Of a DNA stretch of 64,000 nt, positions 38,641 to 51,200 are shown one piece after another; positions within the stretch are counted from its first letter, which is position 1; each line of letters starts with the position of its first letter. Under the pieces are notes generated by a model. That model was not told the DNA's origin. It saw only the letters and a program-made list of their open reading frames with translations, and ran no database searches. The DNA lies in NCBI RefSeq assembly GCF_964355755.1, contig NC_092670.1, positions 2,009,001 to 2,073,000 of the forward strand, in the 5' to 3' direction. Source of the stretch: Antedon mediterranea (taxonomy: Eukaryota; Echinodermata; Crinoidea; Comatulida; Antedonidae). The position numbers and the translations under genes were made by a program.

Positions 38641-39190
38641 CATTGTCAAGTAAAACAATTCATTGTCAAGCCATGCATTGTCACGTGAAATCATTCATTG
38701 CCAAACCAAACCATTAATCGGAAAGTCACATCGGTCGCCGTCAAGTCAAACGATTCATCGAAAAATCATTTATCGTGAAACCAGATGGGAACCAGATCGT
38801 TCATCGCGAAACCAAACCCTCACTATGAAGTCAAAGTGTTCATCGCCAGATAAATCACCGTAAAGCCAAACCAATCATCATGAAGCTATTTGTTTCATGA
38901 CCAAGCCAAACCGTTCGTCTTCAAGTCATTCATCGTTAAGTCGTTTGTCTTCAAGTCATTCATCGTTAAGTCGTTTGTGCTCAAGTCGTTCGTCCTAAAG
39001 TCTTTCGTCTCTAAGTTGTTCGTCTTCAAGTCGTTCATCATAAAGTCGTTCGTCTCTAAGTCGTTCTTCTTCCAAGTCATTTGTCTCTAAGTTATTCGTC
39101 CTCAAGTCATTCGTCTTCAAGTCGTTCATCTTTAAGTTGTTCATCATTAAGTCATTCATCATTAATTTGTTCGTCTTCAAGTTGTTCGGA
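38640..39190. repeat. 15-bp minisatellite
   Basis: Units of the type AAGTCGTTCGTCTTC run for more than 500 bp, more uniform on the right and decaying on the left into the LINE 5' boundary. Both strands give artefact frames, NDLKTNDL-like on the - strand and FVFKSFIVKS-like on the +. Confidence 0.85.
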
Positions 39191-39717
39191 GTGGCTTTCT
39201 AGTTTTCTACTGTGTTGCAAGTAAAAGCAGTTTCTATCTCCCAAAAAAACCTTGATGATTGGGCAACTTTTATGATTCTTGCCGATTTGTTCGGATAATA
39301 AAAATATGATACTATATTTGAACAAAATAAGAAGGTTTTAATTCAAAGAAACACATTTTATTAGTCTTCAAATCAATAATAAGAAAGGCATATGCCTAAC
39401 AGTGGTTGACGCACACGAATTGTCTTCAAGTATCAATAGGCCTACCAATTATGAAATAATAATCAACATTTAGTAAAAGCGTTGTGACACAGTGATAACA
39501 TCATAAACAACATAACAGATTTATTGAAACTGGTGTGTGTGGGCAAAACAATTCTTTTCTTTGATTTCAATCATTTTTTTTTTTTTTGCAGATTGAAATT
39601 TTAACAATTATTTTATTTCCCAACACCTACGTTTATTGTTGTTCGTAAGTCTTGTTTATATATCTTGTGCATGTTTGTAAGTTGAATGGTCTATTAGTTC
39701 CTCCTACACTGTCTTGC
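39191..39717. other. 3' flank of the large receptor-like gene
   Basis: AT-rich sequence. On the - strand, AATAAA occurs several times and could end the transcript. No coding sequence is seen. Confidence 0.4.
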
Positions 39718-42700
39718 TTATTGTTCTTTCCCTTTCCAGCCAAGCCAAGTCCATATCCAATGTTCTAAAAAGCAGAAAATAGGACAAATTAACCGCTTTG
39801 CCATGGTTATTGTATCGTCTTGTTAATAATTATGTAGACCTAATTTCTTAGGGCATATCATATGTATGAGCTCTGTTTAACTATTAAGATACAAGCTCTC
39901 AATGTTGCTTGTTCTTGTTTCTTCTCAAAGTAAGTGAAACACTTGAATCCGGACTGAAACAATATTTATGTAGCATATGTGGTTTACGCTTACACTAATT
40001 GACAACATCAAAGCCAGTAGAGATAGAATTCGTATATGCATACACCTAACAGCTTACACTAATTGACAACATCAAAACCAGTAGAGATAGAATCCAAATT
40101 GGATTTGGAAAAAAAACAACCTACTCTTTGGTTCCTGGTCACAGTCTTCCCCGTCTGAGCATTTACAGATAAAAGAGTTTGAAGACACACCAACAGGTCT
40201 TGGAAGACAAACAGCATTTTCAGAACACGTCCCACATTGGTTATCATATTCTAGAAAGAAAGAAAAAATGCAAAATACCAATAATAGAATGAGATGAAGA
40301 ATAACGACAACAACGCGCGTCATAATCATTCATTCAATTTAGGCCTAAACGATACGTGGTCTGTATTTGACAATAGATTTGAACTTTGACTTGAACAACA
40401 TAACCAGTGATGGATCTGAAAACGAATACTATTTTAAGGAAGCTGGGAACGGAAGGTGTGGTTAAATGTTTACTACGTAATACCAATAGGTTTATTAACT
40501 GTTGTAGAAGAGTAGTAGAAAGCTTACTCTGTTGTCTTATTGGATGTACAGCTGTAATGCCAGTCAACACTGCTGGTTGTTCTCCGATAGGGGCATTCAT
40601 TGAAGCAGACATCGTGGGATGCAGTTTGTTGACAGTTATCACACTATTATGACCCCAATCTGTCCAATAGAGTTGATCGCCAAAAATTGTCAATGAATAC
40701 GGATGACTAATTATAGGCGACTCTGACAGAAGAGTTACTAGATTCCCCCCATTAAAATCACTTGATTGAATCATGTCTTGTCCGGCGTCATTCCAGTAGA
40801 GAGTAAATGTCGGGAAATCAATTGTCAGTCCATTGGGCCAGGTAAGATTTTCAACAATGATATGTCGGTGCGAGCCGTCCATTCCAGCCTTTTCAACGAC
40901 TCCACTACCCCAATCCGTCCAGAAGATATATCTAATAAATTAAAGAACTAGAAAGATTAGTGAGATGTATGTAGTGCTGCAAATAGAAATTGGGTAGAAA
41001 GCTAAGTTAGAAGCTTCAATTCAATGCATCGATGGATAGATGATTAAATATGGAATGAAAGAAGGAAGCAACAAATATGGAATGAAAGAAGGAAGCAACA
41101 TGCTCAGGAGGTTTTCAAATATTAAACAGAGCAATGAAAACTGGCATATTTTGTTGTCTTCATGTATAAGGGGTGTTTGTATTACTAACCATCACAATGT
41201 ACATTTCTACTTATTTTTATCAATGTAAACAATTCCATAAAATGTATTTCTATTATCTGTAAACTTTAAGATTAGAATCAAGTTTGCACAAGGACAAACA
41301 CAATGAAATACTGTAGATGAATATCATTTTTGTTATAAGAAAAGTGATCTTTTGCATAAATGTAAACTAATAAATACCCAATTCCTGGATGAACAACAAT
41401 GTCTCGCGGCTTTTCTAAATTTTCGTACACCACTGAAACAACTTGTAGACTGTCAAGGTTCACAGCCTTGATAACCTGTCGTTTAGTTTCTGTATAGTAG
41501 AGATTGTTGTGAATCCAGTCGAGTGCAATGCCTTCGCAATCACTTGCATTTGTCAGCAAAGCCTCCGGTTCGGTGTCTTCTGATAGATCCAGTGGCAGGC
41601 TAGAATCAAACACAAACATGGTATGATATTAGATGTGTAGTATGTCGATTTGTATGGCCAAGCAGGCAGGGGCGCCGACGCAAACTGTATAGCAATATAA
41701 TAATCAGCAGAGGTTGAAAGCTCTCCCCGACCGTACTGTAGTACTGATTATTAAAAAAGTCTACTTGGATAAAGATTTAAAACTAGTGGTCCTGTCTTTA
41801 TATCTGTATCTTTCAAAGGAGTAGGTGGTTACCTCGGTGTACTGGTCCATCTCAGGCCTTGTTGTTCATTGCATGCGCTAGACTAAGATGAATATTACTG
41901 TAATACCATCTTCCAAATCGTTGGTTTCAGGTCCTTAGTAACAACAACTCATTCTCATCAGAATGATATTATTAGAGATAACCTACCGGAATATTGTTTC
42001 TTGTGTGACGTCACTCCAAAAGAGAAATCTGTTCTCCATATCATAGTCGATTGCCATCATAGTTCCATTAAATTCTTTTCGATTCTCTGCTACTCCAATA
42101 ATATCTTCTGTCCCATCAAAGATTGGATATGATGCTATGGATATGTGGTTCTCAATAACCAATAGTTTGGCGTTTAAATCACTGGTAGCAACGCAAGAAT
42201 GCATGTTTTTGGCCAAATGGTACCCAACAGAGCATGCGCACTCAACGACGCCTGACGAATCTTCACACCAATGACTGCAAAATTCACTAACAAGTTCTTC
42301 GCATGAGGTTATCTGAACGCATGATGTTCCATCTTCAGCTAACTTGTAGCCAAAAGAAGAACATTGACAGAGGGAATCGATGCAAAGATCCTCGCAACCA
42401 CCGTTGTTAACATAACACATAACTAAATAAAATCAGAATTTAAGACAAAATAAATATAAGTTTGCTTTAAATTGTAAAACACAGGGTGAATACAAGAAAT
42501 TGTGAGTTGAGAAAATGGATTTACTATGTAGTAATGTATTCTATTGTGCCATACATGTTCGAGACAGTGCAGTATATTTGATTGACTGAATGACACCAAC
42601 CTCTTTCAGAACATATCTCTTCAAATTCATCCGATCCATCACTGCAGTCATCATTGCCATCACACATTAAAGCAGCTGCAATACAGCTGCCAGTTTCGCA

Positions 42701-45264
42701 AGTGAACTCTGTCATTGAACATGTTGGCGGTACGCAATTGCTCTCATCTGACCCATCATCACAATCAGCGCTGCCATCACATTTTAGATCGTCTGAGATA
42801 CAGTTCCTATTGTTTGAACATTCAAATGATCCATCGGGGCATCTAGGGCATTCTCCATCATCCTTACATCGGCAAATAAATCGACCAACCGATAAGAAGT
42901 TCGGTCTCGGAAGACATACACTATTCTCGTCACATGTATTATCAAGACATACATTCTCAAAATCTGAAAGAAATGTTCATTTTAAAGTTATAAGGCACTT
43001 TTATCCGATATATGAGAAGAGTTGCGTATTAGAAAGGTTAACCTTATTTATGACACAGGAAGACTCGGGTTAAATTCTCGACAACTCCTCCCAGTCCACT
43101 CAGCTGTAAGTAGTAACTGGTTGAAATACTAGGAATGATACGGCGGTGTGGCAAGCCACCCTACCACATAATGCCAAGGCTTAGTGTACAATGAGCTAGC
43201 TCAACGATCATTCCCCTACATTCATTCTCATTTCAAATTCTATTGGAAAAAGTCTGGTTTATTTTTATAGCTTTATTTTGCCATGATTTCTGTAACCAAA
43301 TACTATATATCTGAAATTTATGCCTGTAAACATTGTTACTAATTAACTCACATGAGATTAAATTGGATGTTGTCAATCTGTATAAAGATAGATAATATTA
43401 ACACCATTTATTACCTGGCTGACGCAACGGGTGAACTATTTTCAAGTCCATTACCCTATTTAAATTTGTAATGAATTGTGTAGCCGTCGCTGAAGGATCT
43501 AACTTATCTGCAGTTACAACACTTTCCAATGTCCAATCAGTCCAGTACAAAATATTTCCAAAGATTGTGATCGCGAAAGGATGACTAATGAAATCTTGAG
43601 AGGAAAATATCGTCTGTACGTTGTCACCATCAAAATCGCTAACTTGTATAAACTTTAACTTGGCATCAATCCAATATAGAGTGGACGCGGGGAAGTCAAT
43701 GGTCAATCCGTTCGGCCAGGTCAGGTTGCTGGCAATTGTCTGTCTAAACGACCCATCAAGTCCAGCCTTTTCTATTTTACCATTTCCCCAGTCTGTCCAG
43801 AACATATATCTAGAGAGAGATTTTGAGTAAGTTGATGTTAATTATTGTATGCCATAATGATTAAGAATATTTAGATTGAAGAAATGCAATCTTTTTATTT
43901 ATATTATAGATAGTGTGTACGTAGTGTATTACTCATCATCACTCATTATAGTATTATATAGATAGTGTGGTACATAGTGTATTACTCATCATAGTCCGGT
44001 ACACAAGGCCATAGAGAACAGTCTTGACTAAAGAGGTCACCCAGTATAAAGAATAAAAAAATATAAAATTAAATACCCAATTTCTGGATGTAAAACGATT
44101 GCTCTGGGCTCAGACAATCCCTCGTCTATTAAGGTGACTTTGTTTAAACTATCAAGATCGACCACGCCGATGATGTCATTCTCCACATCTGTGTAATACA
44201 GATTATTGTGTATCCAATCAGTGGCAATACTGTCACATGTTCCTGTGTTACTTATTATTACTTCTGCCTCTGACTTGTCATCAAAGTCAAGTGATATTCT
44301 GTAGTAAAAAATTATAAATGATAATTGTTATATAACAAAATTGAATTTATAATTTTTCAATATGAAGTGAAAAAACGTCCAGCGCCCAGCAATAATGAAT
44401 TCTCAAAATAAGATCGTAACATTTGCGAAAATGCAAAATTTCTCCCACCACAAAAATGTTTCAGATGTGTAGGTGAACCGGCTTCTATTTAGTACTGTCA
44501 CAATTAATGTTATTGGGATTAGCCTAAGCTCTTAACCAACTTTATTTTCAGTTAAATCAAACTTAGCCTGGGGTTCGTCTTGAAAGATTAAATCAGTTTT
44601 GTAGGTGTGTATTTAAATTAGCTTGGACTAGAGTGGCTTTAAATTTACAATCATCAAAAGTGGGAAATGAATTTGCCTAAGTGTCTTTGTTTATTGTCTT
44701 GCTTTGTAGACATATCATACATTATTATTCAATGCAGCACTATGTTGCAGTGGATCCGAATTGAACAGATTTCTAGATTCTAGAAATTGAAGATACTGAA
44801 GTGAAGGTCTACCAAAACATACCTAAATATAGAATTACGTAAAATGTCTGACAAATACATATAATTCTGTCTGATGTCATAATCAATAGAGACAAGACCG
44901 GAAGCCTCAATCTGTTTGTTGTTAAGTGGAATATTTGTTGAATCACCATCGAAACCTAGATATTCTGATAACTTGGTTCTATCTGTAATAACTATCAACT
45001 TTGGCTGTACATCGCTGATAATGTCACAAGTTCGATTGTCATTTGCCAGAGTGTACCCTTCGGTGCAAACACACTTCACCACCCCCTCATCGTCATTGCA
45101 AAGTTGGCTACATTCATATCCATTGTCTACACATGCCGTTGCCAAAACACATGACCGTCCGTCTTCCGCGAGTGAAAAGCCAGGTGAACAACTACATGAT
45201 ACATGTTGATCCAGTGAACCGGTACAAATGTCATCACACCCTCCATTATCAATTGAACAGGGGC
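39718..45264 (-). CDS. C-terminal EGF / YWTD / LDLa part of the large gene
   Basis: Exons: 45264-44823, 44298-44077, 43809-43415, 42963-42601, 42422-41987, 41599-41378, 40931-40528, 40250-40125 and candidate last exon 39764-39718. Exons 1-3 hold two EGF modules ([22 protein letters not shown]) and the first YWTD beta-propeller ([34 protein letters not shown]). The fourth holds an EGF-like module and two LDLa ([29 protein letters not shown]). The next three repeat EGF x2 plus a propeller ([34 protein letters not shown]). The two EGF-propeller sets have matching exon sizes (442/436, 222/222, 395/404), so one is a duplicate of the other. The final EGF reads [14 protein letters not shown]. The stop-containing exon ([15 protein letters not shown]) is the weakest call: another frame of it stays open for 43 codons but does not match the donor phase. 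Confidence 0.82.
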
Positions 45265-48200
45265 CTGTAAAAAAAAATGAGTTCAGATGAAAAGCCATAA
45301 TCTTAAAGACGTGGTTGCAGCATCCCTTATACAAGAAATGCTCAATCATTACAATATTAAATATGGCTTTTCTGTGCGCATGTCATTTATATAATGATTA
45401 ATCTTAAGTTCTTAAATGTAGGTGGCATAGGCTACCTAAACTAAACTACTCAACTGAAGAATTTACTACAAAAGCGCTCAGAGCAACTGAACACATAACT
45501 GTCACCAAAGGATTGCTACCAAACTGACATAAGTTTATACGAAAACGTAAACATTTCCTACATAAATAGCAATTAGTAAATTATTTTCCACACATATGCA
45601 GAATATGAATAAATATCAAACAATTTAACATGCATAATTTGGAACAACTACATTTGCAATTGAATATTTTGCTACATTTTGCTAAACTTTACAAAAACAT
45701 GTGAAATGTAATGCTGCAAATAATCTTTTTACTGCAGTACAATATTTGGCGTTACACTTACAAGATGCTTCGTCTGATCTGTCATTACAATCATAGTTGT
45801 TGTTGCACAGGTAATATTTCGGAATACAGCGGTTAATATCGCACGCAAATTGATCTGAAAGGCATTGGGAATCGCAGTCGCTTTCATCTGATCCATCTAG
45901 ACAATCCTCGTCCCCATCACATTTCCAAGAATTATGTACACAGTCACCATTAGCACATGCAAACTCACGAGATGAACATGTTGATGTTATGTCACAATTG
46001 ATTTCATCGGTGCCATCTTGACAATCAGCGTCTCCATCACAAAGCCACGTGTTGGTAGTGCAGACGCCATCGCATAAGAAATCACTTGTATCGCATGTAA
46101 TTGGCGGGCAGTTGAACTCATCAGCACCATTGGAACAGTCATCATCAGAGTCACAAACCCACACTGTCGGTATGCACTCATCGTCAGTACATTCAAACTC
46201 ATCAGATTTGCAATTCGATTGAGTACAGCTTACTTCATCAGAGTTATCACCACAATCATCAAAACTATTGCATACAAATATGCTTAGCACACATTGGTCA
46301 TTACCGCATATAAACTCATCAGCTTTACATTTTGGAGTAGTACAGTCAACTTCATCGGAATTGTCTCCACAATCATCGGATCCATCACACCGCCACCCAT
46401 TTTGTATGCATTTATTGTTATCGCATTGGAACTCGCTTGTTGCACATGTTGGTGGAGGGCAGTCAACTTCATCAGAATTATCTCCACAATCATCGGCTCC
46501 ATCACACCGCCACCCATTTGGTATGCATTGATTGCTATTGCATTGGAACTTGCTTGTGGCACATGTTGATGGGGAGCAGTCAACTTCATCAGAATTATCT
46601 CCACAATCATCGGCTCCATCACACCGCCACCACTTTGGTATGCATTTATTGCTATTGCATTGGAACTTGCTTGTGGCACATGTTGATGGGGGGCAGTCAA
46701 CTTCATCAGAATTATCTCCACAATCATCGGCTCCATCACACCACCACCCATTTGGTATACATTGGTTGTTATTGCATTGGAACTTGCTTGTGGCACATGT
46801 TGATTGAGAGCAGTCAACTTCATCAGAATTATCTCCACAATCATCAGTTCCATCACATCTCCATCCACCGGGTATACATCTGCCGTCTGTTGTACATTGG
46901 AATTCCTGTGGGACGCATGTCTGAGAAGTACAGCCAGTCTCATCAGAGTTATCTTCACAGTTATTTGAGCCGTCACACCTCTGACTACTTGGAATACAAT
47001 TACCATTATCACACTGGAACTGAAATGGTGAACAGGTTTTCTGTGTGCAGTCAACTTCATCAGAATTATCTCCACAATCATCGGATCCATCACACCGCCA
47101 CCAATTTTGTATGCATTTATTGTTATTGCATTGGAAATCGCTTGTGGCACATGTTGGTGGAGCGCAGCCAACTAAGTCAGAATTATCTCCACAATCATCG
47201 GCTCCATCACATCTCCATCCACCGGGTATACATCTGCCGTCTGTTGTACATTTGAATTCCTGTGGGACGCATGGCTGAGAAGTACAGTCAGTCTCATCAG
47301 AGTTATCTTCACAGTTATTTGAGCCGTCACACCTCTGACTACTTGGAATACAATTACCATTATCACACTGGAACTGATATGGTGAACAGGTTTCCTGTGT
47401 GCAGGCAACTTCATCAGAATTGTCTCCACAATCATCGGATCCATCACACCGCCACCCATTTGGTATGCATTGATTGTTATTGCATTGGAACTGGCCCGTG
47501 GCACATGTTGGCGAAGAGCAGTCAACTTCATCAGAATTATCTCCACAATCATCGGCCCCATCACATCTCCATCCACCGGGTATACATCTGCCGTTTGTTG
47601 AACATTGAAATTCTTGTGAAAAACATGTCTGCGAAGTACAGTCAGTCTCATCAGAGTTATCTTCACAGTTATTTGAGCCGTCACACCTCTGACTACTTGG
47701 AATACAATGACCATTATCACACTGGAACTGATATGGTGAACAGGTTTCCTGTGTGCAGTCAACTTCATCTTTACCATCACTGCAATCATTTTCAAAATTG
47801 CATACAAGGCTGCAAAAAAAAAACATTTGAAAAAAAAAAAGTTTACAGCTGTATCTCAATATATTGTTCGTGACAGTTGGGAATAAGTAAAAAGTATATC
47901 AATTCATTCAATATCTATATTATAAGTGAGAGAGTTTGTCTGTCTGTTTGTTTGTTCGTTATACAAATTTTTGTTACTGCACGTAATCTTACATATGGGG
48001 TATCTAAATGACCGCAATTGTACCGGGAATGTTCTAAGCTATATTTCAACATCATCCGCCATCTGGGATCCAAGTTAGGGACCAAAATGTGGTCAAAACC
48101 CCCACTTTCGATGTTTGTTCGTTATACAAATTTCTGTTTCTGCACGTAACCATACGTATGGGGTATCAAAATGATGGCAATTGTACCCGGAAGGTTTTAA

Positions 48201-51200
48201 ACTACATTTAAAACAATTCCCCCGACTCCTGGGGTTTTTTGTGGGGGGGGGGGGGGGGTTGTGATGTCATTTTTTGCTAGGGCTGGGGGTTGTTGTAGGC
48301 TATCGAATTGTAAAATTACACCACAAAAGTTTTACAGTATTTGAATTATCCTCAGCAAGGCGTTTGGGGAAATATAGATATAGATATAGATATACATATT
48401 TTATTCATTAACCAATATGACACCTATTCAATTACACATTTAGCAAAGTATTTAACCATATCCAGCTATGTATCAGTCTCTTGGATTGTCTCATTACAGA
48501 CATCCATTTCCTGTGTGAACATACACACGTTCTTTACTGTTACTGTGTACAACTACACACCATGCCTCCAAGGAAAAAACGTCCATTGTGGGAGAGTGGG
48601 GTTTGGGAGTTGGGGTTCAGGGATAGTGGGGATTTTGCTTAGACCAGAATTGTGTTTGGAAATGTTAAAGTATTTAACTATCCCTGGGAAAGCGGCTGGG
48701 AGTTTGGGGTGGGGATGTAGGCCTATCACCATGACCGAAACTGTATTTGGAATGTTTTAAACTACATTTGAAAACTGCCACTGAGGGATTATGGGTTGGG
48801 AGTGATAATAACATAATTTGTACTGGAACCGTCTTCAACACATCACCCAGTGTGACGTAATGGCGTAATGAAGTAGCCTATATGCTTGGAATTGTACTAG
48901 GAAAAGTTACTATATTTGAACTGTCTAGGGGAAGAGTTAAGGTTTGTTGATTGTGGCTGGTGGTGAGAGGAGAAAGAAGGCTGGGGACCGCAGTATCTAA
49001 ATTAGATACATGACCGAAACTGGGAATGTTTAAAACTACATTTGAAAACTGCCACTGAGGGATTATGGGTTGGAAGTGATGGCTAACATAATTTGTACTG
49101 GTGAGAGGAGAAAGAAGGCCGGGGGAACCGCAGTATCAACATTATATATTTTAATTATCAGCCAATATGACACCTACTCATTTACACAGGTTACAACGTA
49201 CTTAAGCCATAGGCCTATCATACCTATGTATGCCCTCTCAATTTGAAGCTAACGTTTAATTGAATTTGTCCTTCACTGTAAAGAGTGTGGGGTGTTATTA
49301 AGGAGTGGAGGTTGGTGCGTATACGGAGATACTGGCGTCGGGTGTTATGTACTGAGAAGGCTTTAAACTCATTTTGAAACCCGCCCTGGGGCGGGTATAA
49401 TTGCTAGTAATTTATATATGCATGTGTATGATTTGCAGATGCACATGTCTTAAGTTCGCGCCTTTGCACAATATATATAAACTTTATTGTTTAATTCCAG
49501 AAATTATGTTCATTTCATTTATTTATTTGACTAACAAACCATACATTTGTCAGGGACTGCTAAAGTAAATAAGATTACTGTAACTATAACTACTATACCT
49601 ACAAAAGTCCCATTTCTTAACTAAAATAAGTTTATAATAAACACTATATTTAGACAATAAATTAAATCAAATACGCAAAAAAAACCAAAAAAAAAATCAA
49701 AAAAAGAATTAAAGAAGAAAGTGTCAATAAATGTTAAAATATGTTGGAACTTTTTAACCATAAAACAAGTTTGGTTGTAGATTTTCCGAGTTTTACCGTA
49801 ATAGAATGTTTAGTATTGAGAGTGTTTGTCTTCAACAGTAAACAAGGTTTGTAATTTTAAATAAAACTAACCTAAATGGTATACACGTTGTACCACCGTC
49901 GCATGTATATTCAGTCTCCTCACAGCCTTGATTTGTTGGGCAATCAACTTCATCAATGCCGCTTATACAGTTGACGGTGCCATCGCATCGCAAATATGTG
50001 GGTATGCAGCTGCCATCAGTACATGGAAACTCGCCAGGACAAGCTGCAACAATTTTTAAACATGAATATTTCCAGAAAAATACAACATTTTGTTACATTA
50101 GATTAGATTATTATTATAATATTACTATTGTTATTGTCATCGTCGTGATCATCATTATCTTTAGATGTTTTCAAATGTTATTTCTACTTTTATTCTGTTT
50201 CTATTACCGAGTTATAATATCAGGACTTTTTATAATCTTCTTAAGTTATGTAAAATGTAATACGGTGATTGATTTGAATTGGATACTTTTTTAATAATGC
50301 CGTTTACCGTCTATCAACCTACTACATATTTCACTACTAAAAGAAGAGGAGATAACAAAACACTATTTTAGTAGCATTCAAGTGATGACATCCCTAGGTC
50401 ATAAGGATTGCCATCGTTATCTGTCTTTAAGCTACCAACCATATCCATAGCGGATTGGTAACCCTTTTAAAACCAAGTCTTTTATAAGTTGCACTGTATT
50501 GAAGAAAAGTAACAGGATTGGAACCAAAGAGATTGGTAATCAGGCATACAAGTCACAGTGCCAATACATTTTACTGTTTTGTTAATTGCTGAACAGATGC
50601 TGAATCATGTTTAACTTACCACAGTTTTCTGATGCTGGTCCAACTTTATCATCACAGTATTCCCATCTTTCATTTGGATCTGTCGTGTAACACCAAGGGT
50701 GAAAACCTCCATCCGGGTTACGGCAGAAGTTGTGATCTCCCAAACCTCTATTTGGGTACACATATGGTTTTCTTGAATGTTCATGAGGCGTTTGTGATGT
50801 CCATTTTTGGCAAGTTTTTCCAGTATTTGTGGTACTAACTGAACCTCTATAATCAATACCGAATGTATTTTCATAACATTCTGAAGAAACAAGAGATAAA
50901 ATCCAGACAATAACAAAACATCGAAGGGCATATCAATGAATTTCATAAATACGTGTTTGTCATCATCAGTTCGTGAGCTGAGACCAGGCAGTCGGACGAT
51001 AAATAAATACAAGTGCAGGTTTCCGTGACAGCAACACAGTAAACAATTTAAGGCAACAAATGAAAATCTCTATTCCCTTCAAAATCTGATATAATGTTTA
51101 CTGTTACTTTTATAGAAAACCCAAATTCAAGCTTGCTTACCTAAGAGTTGGTGCCTCGTTTGTCATGGACCAAATTAAATTAAAATAAAATGTAAGCTTA

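Noticed and set aside
38890-39180. NDLKTNDL-type repeat proteins
   Set aside because: Both strands of a 15-bp minisatellite are open by chance; there are no splice signals or homology.
46268-47873. Long + strand and alternative-frame ORFs across the LDLa exon
   Set aside because: They are shadows of the repeated LDLa codons; the frame with cysteines and calcium-site residues is the real one.
50611-51012. - strand frame with [17 protein letters not shown]
   Set aside because: Out of frame with the kringle exon, whose correct frame shows all six cysteines and PWCYTTDP.
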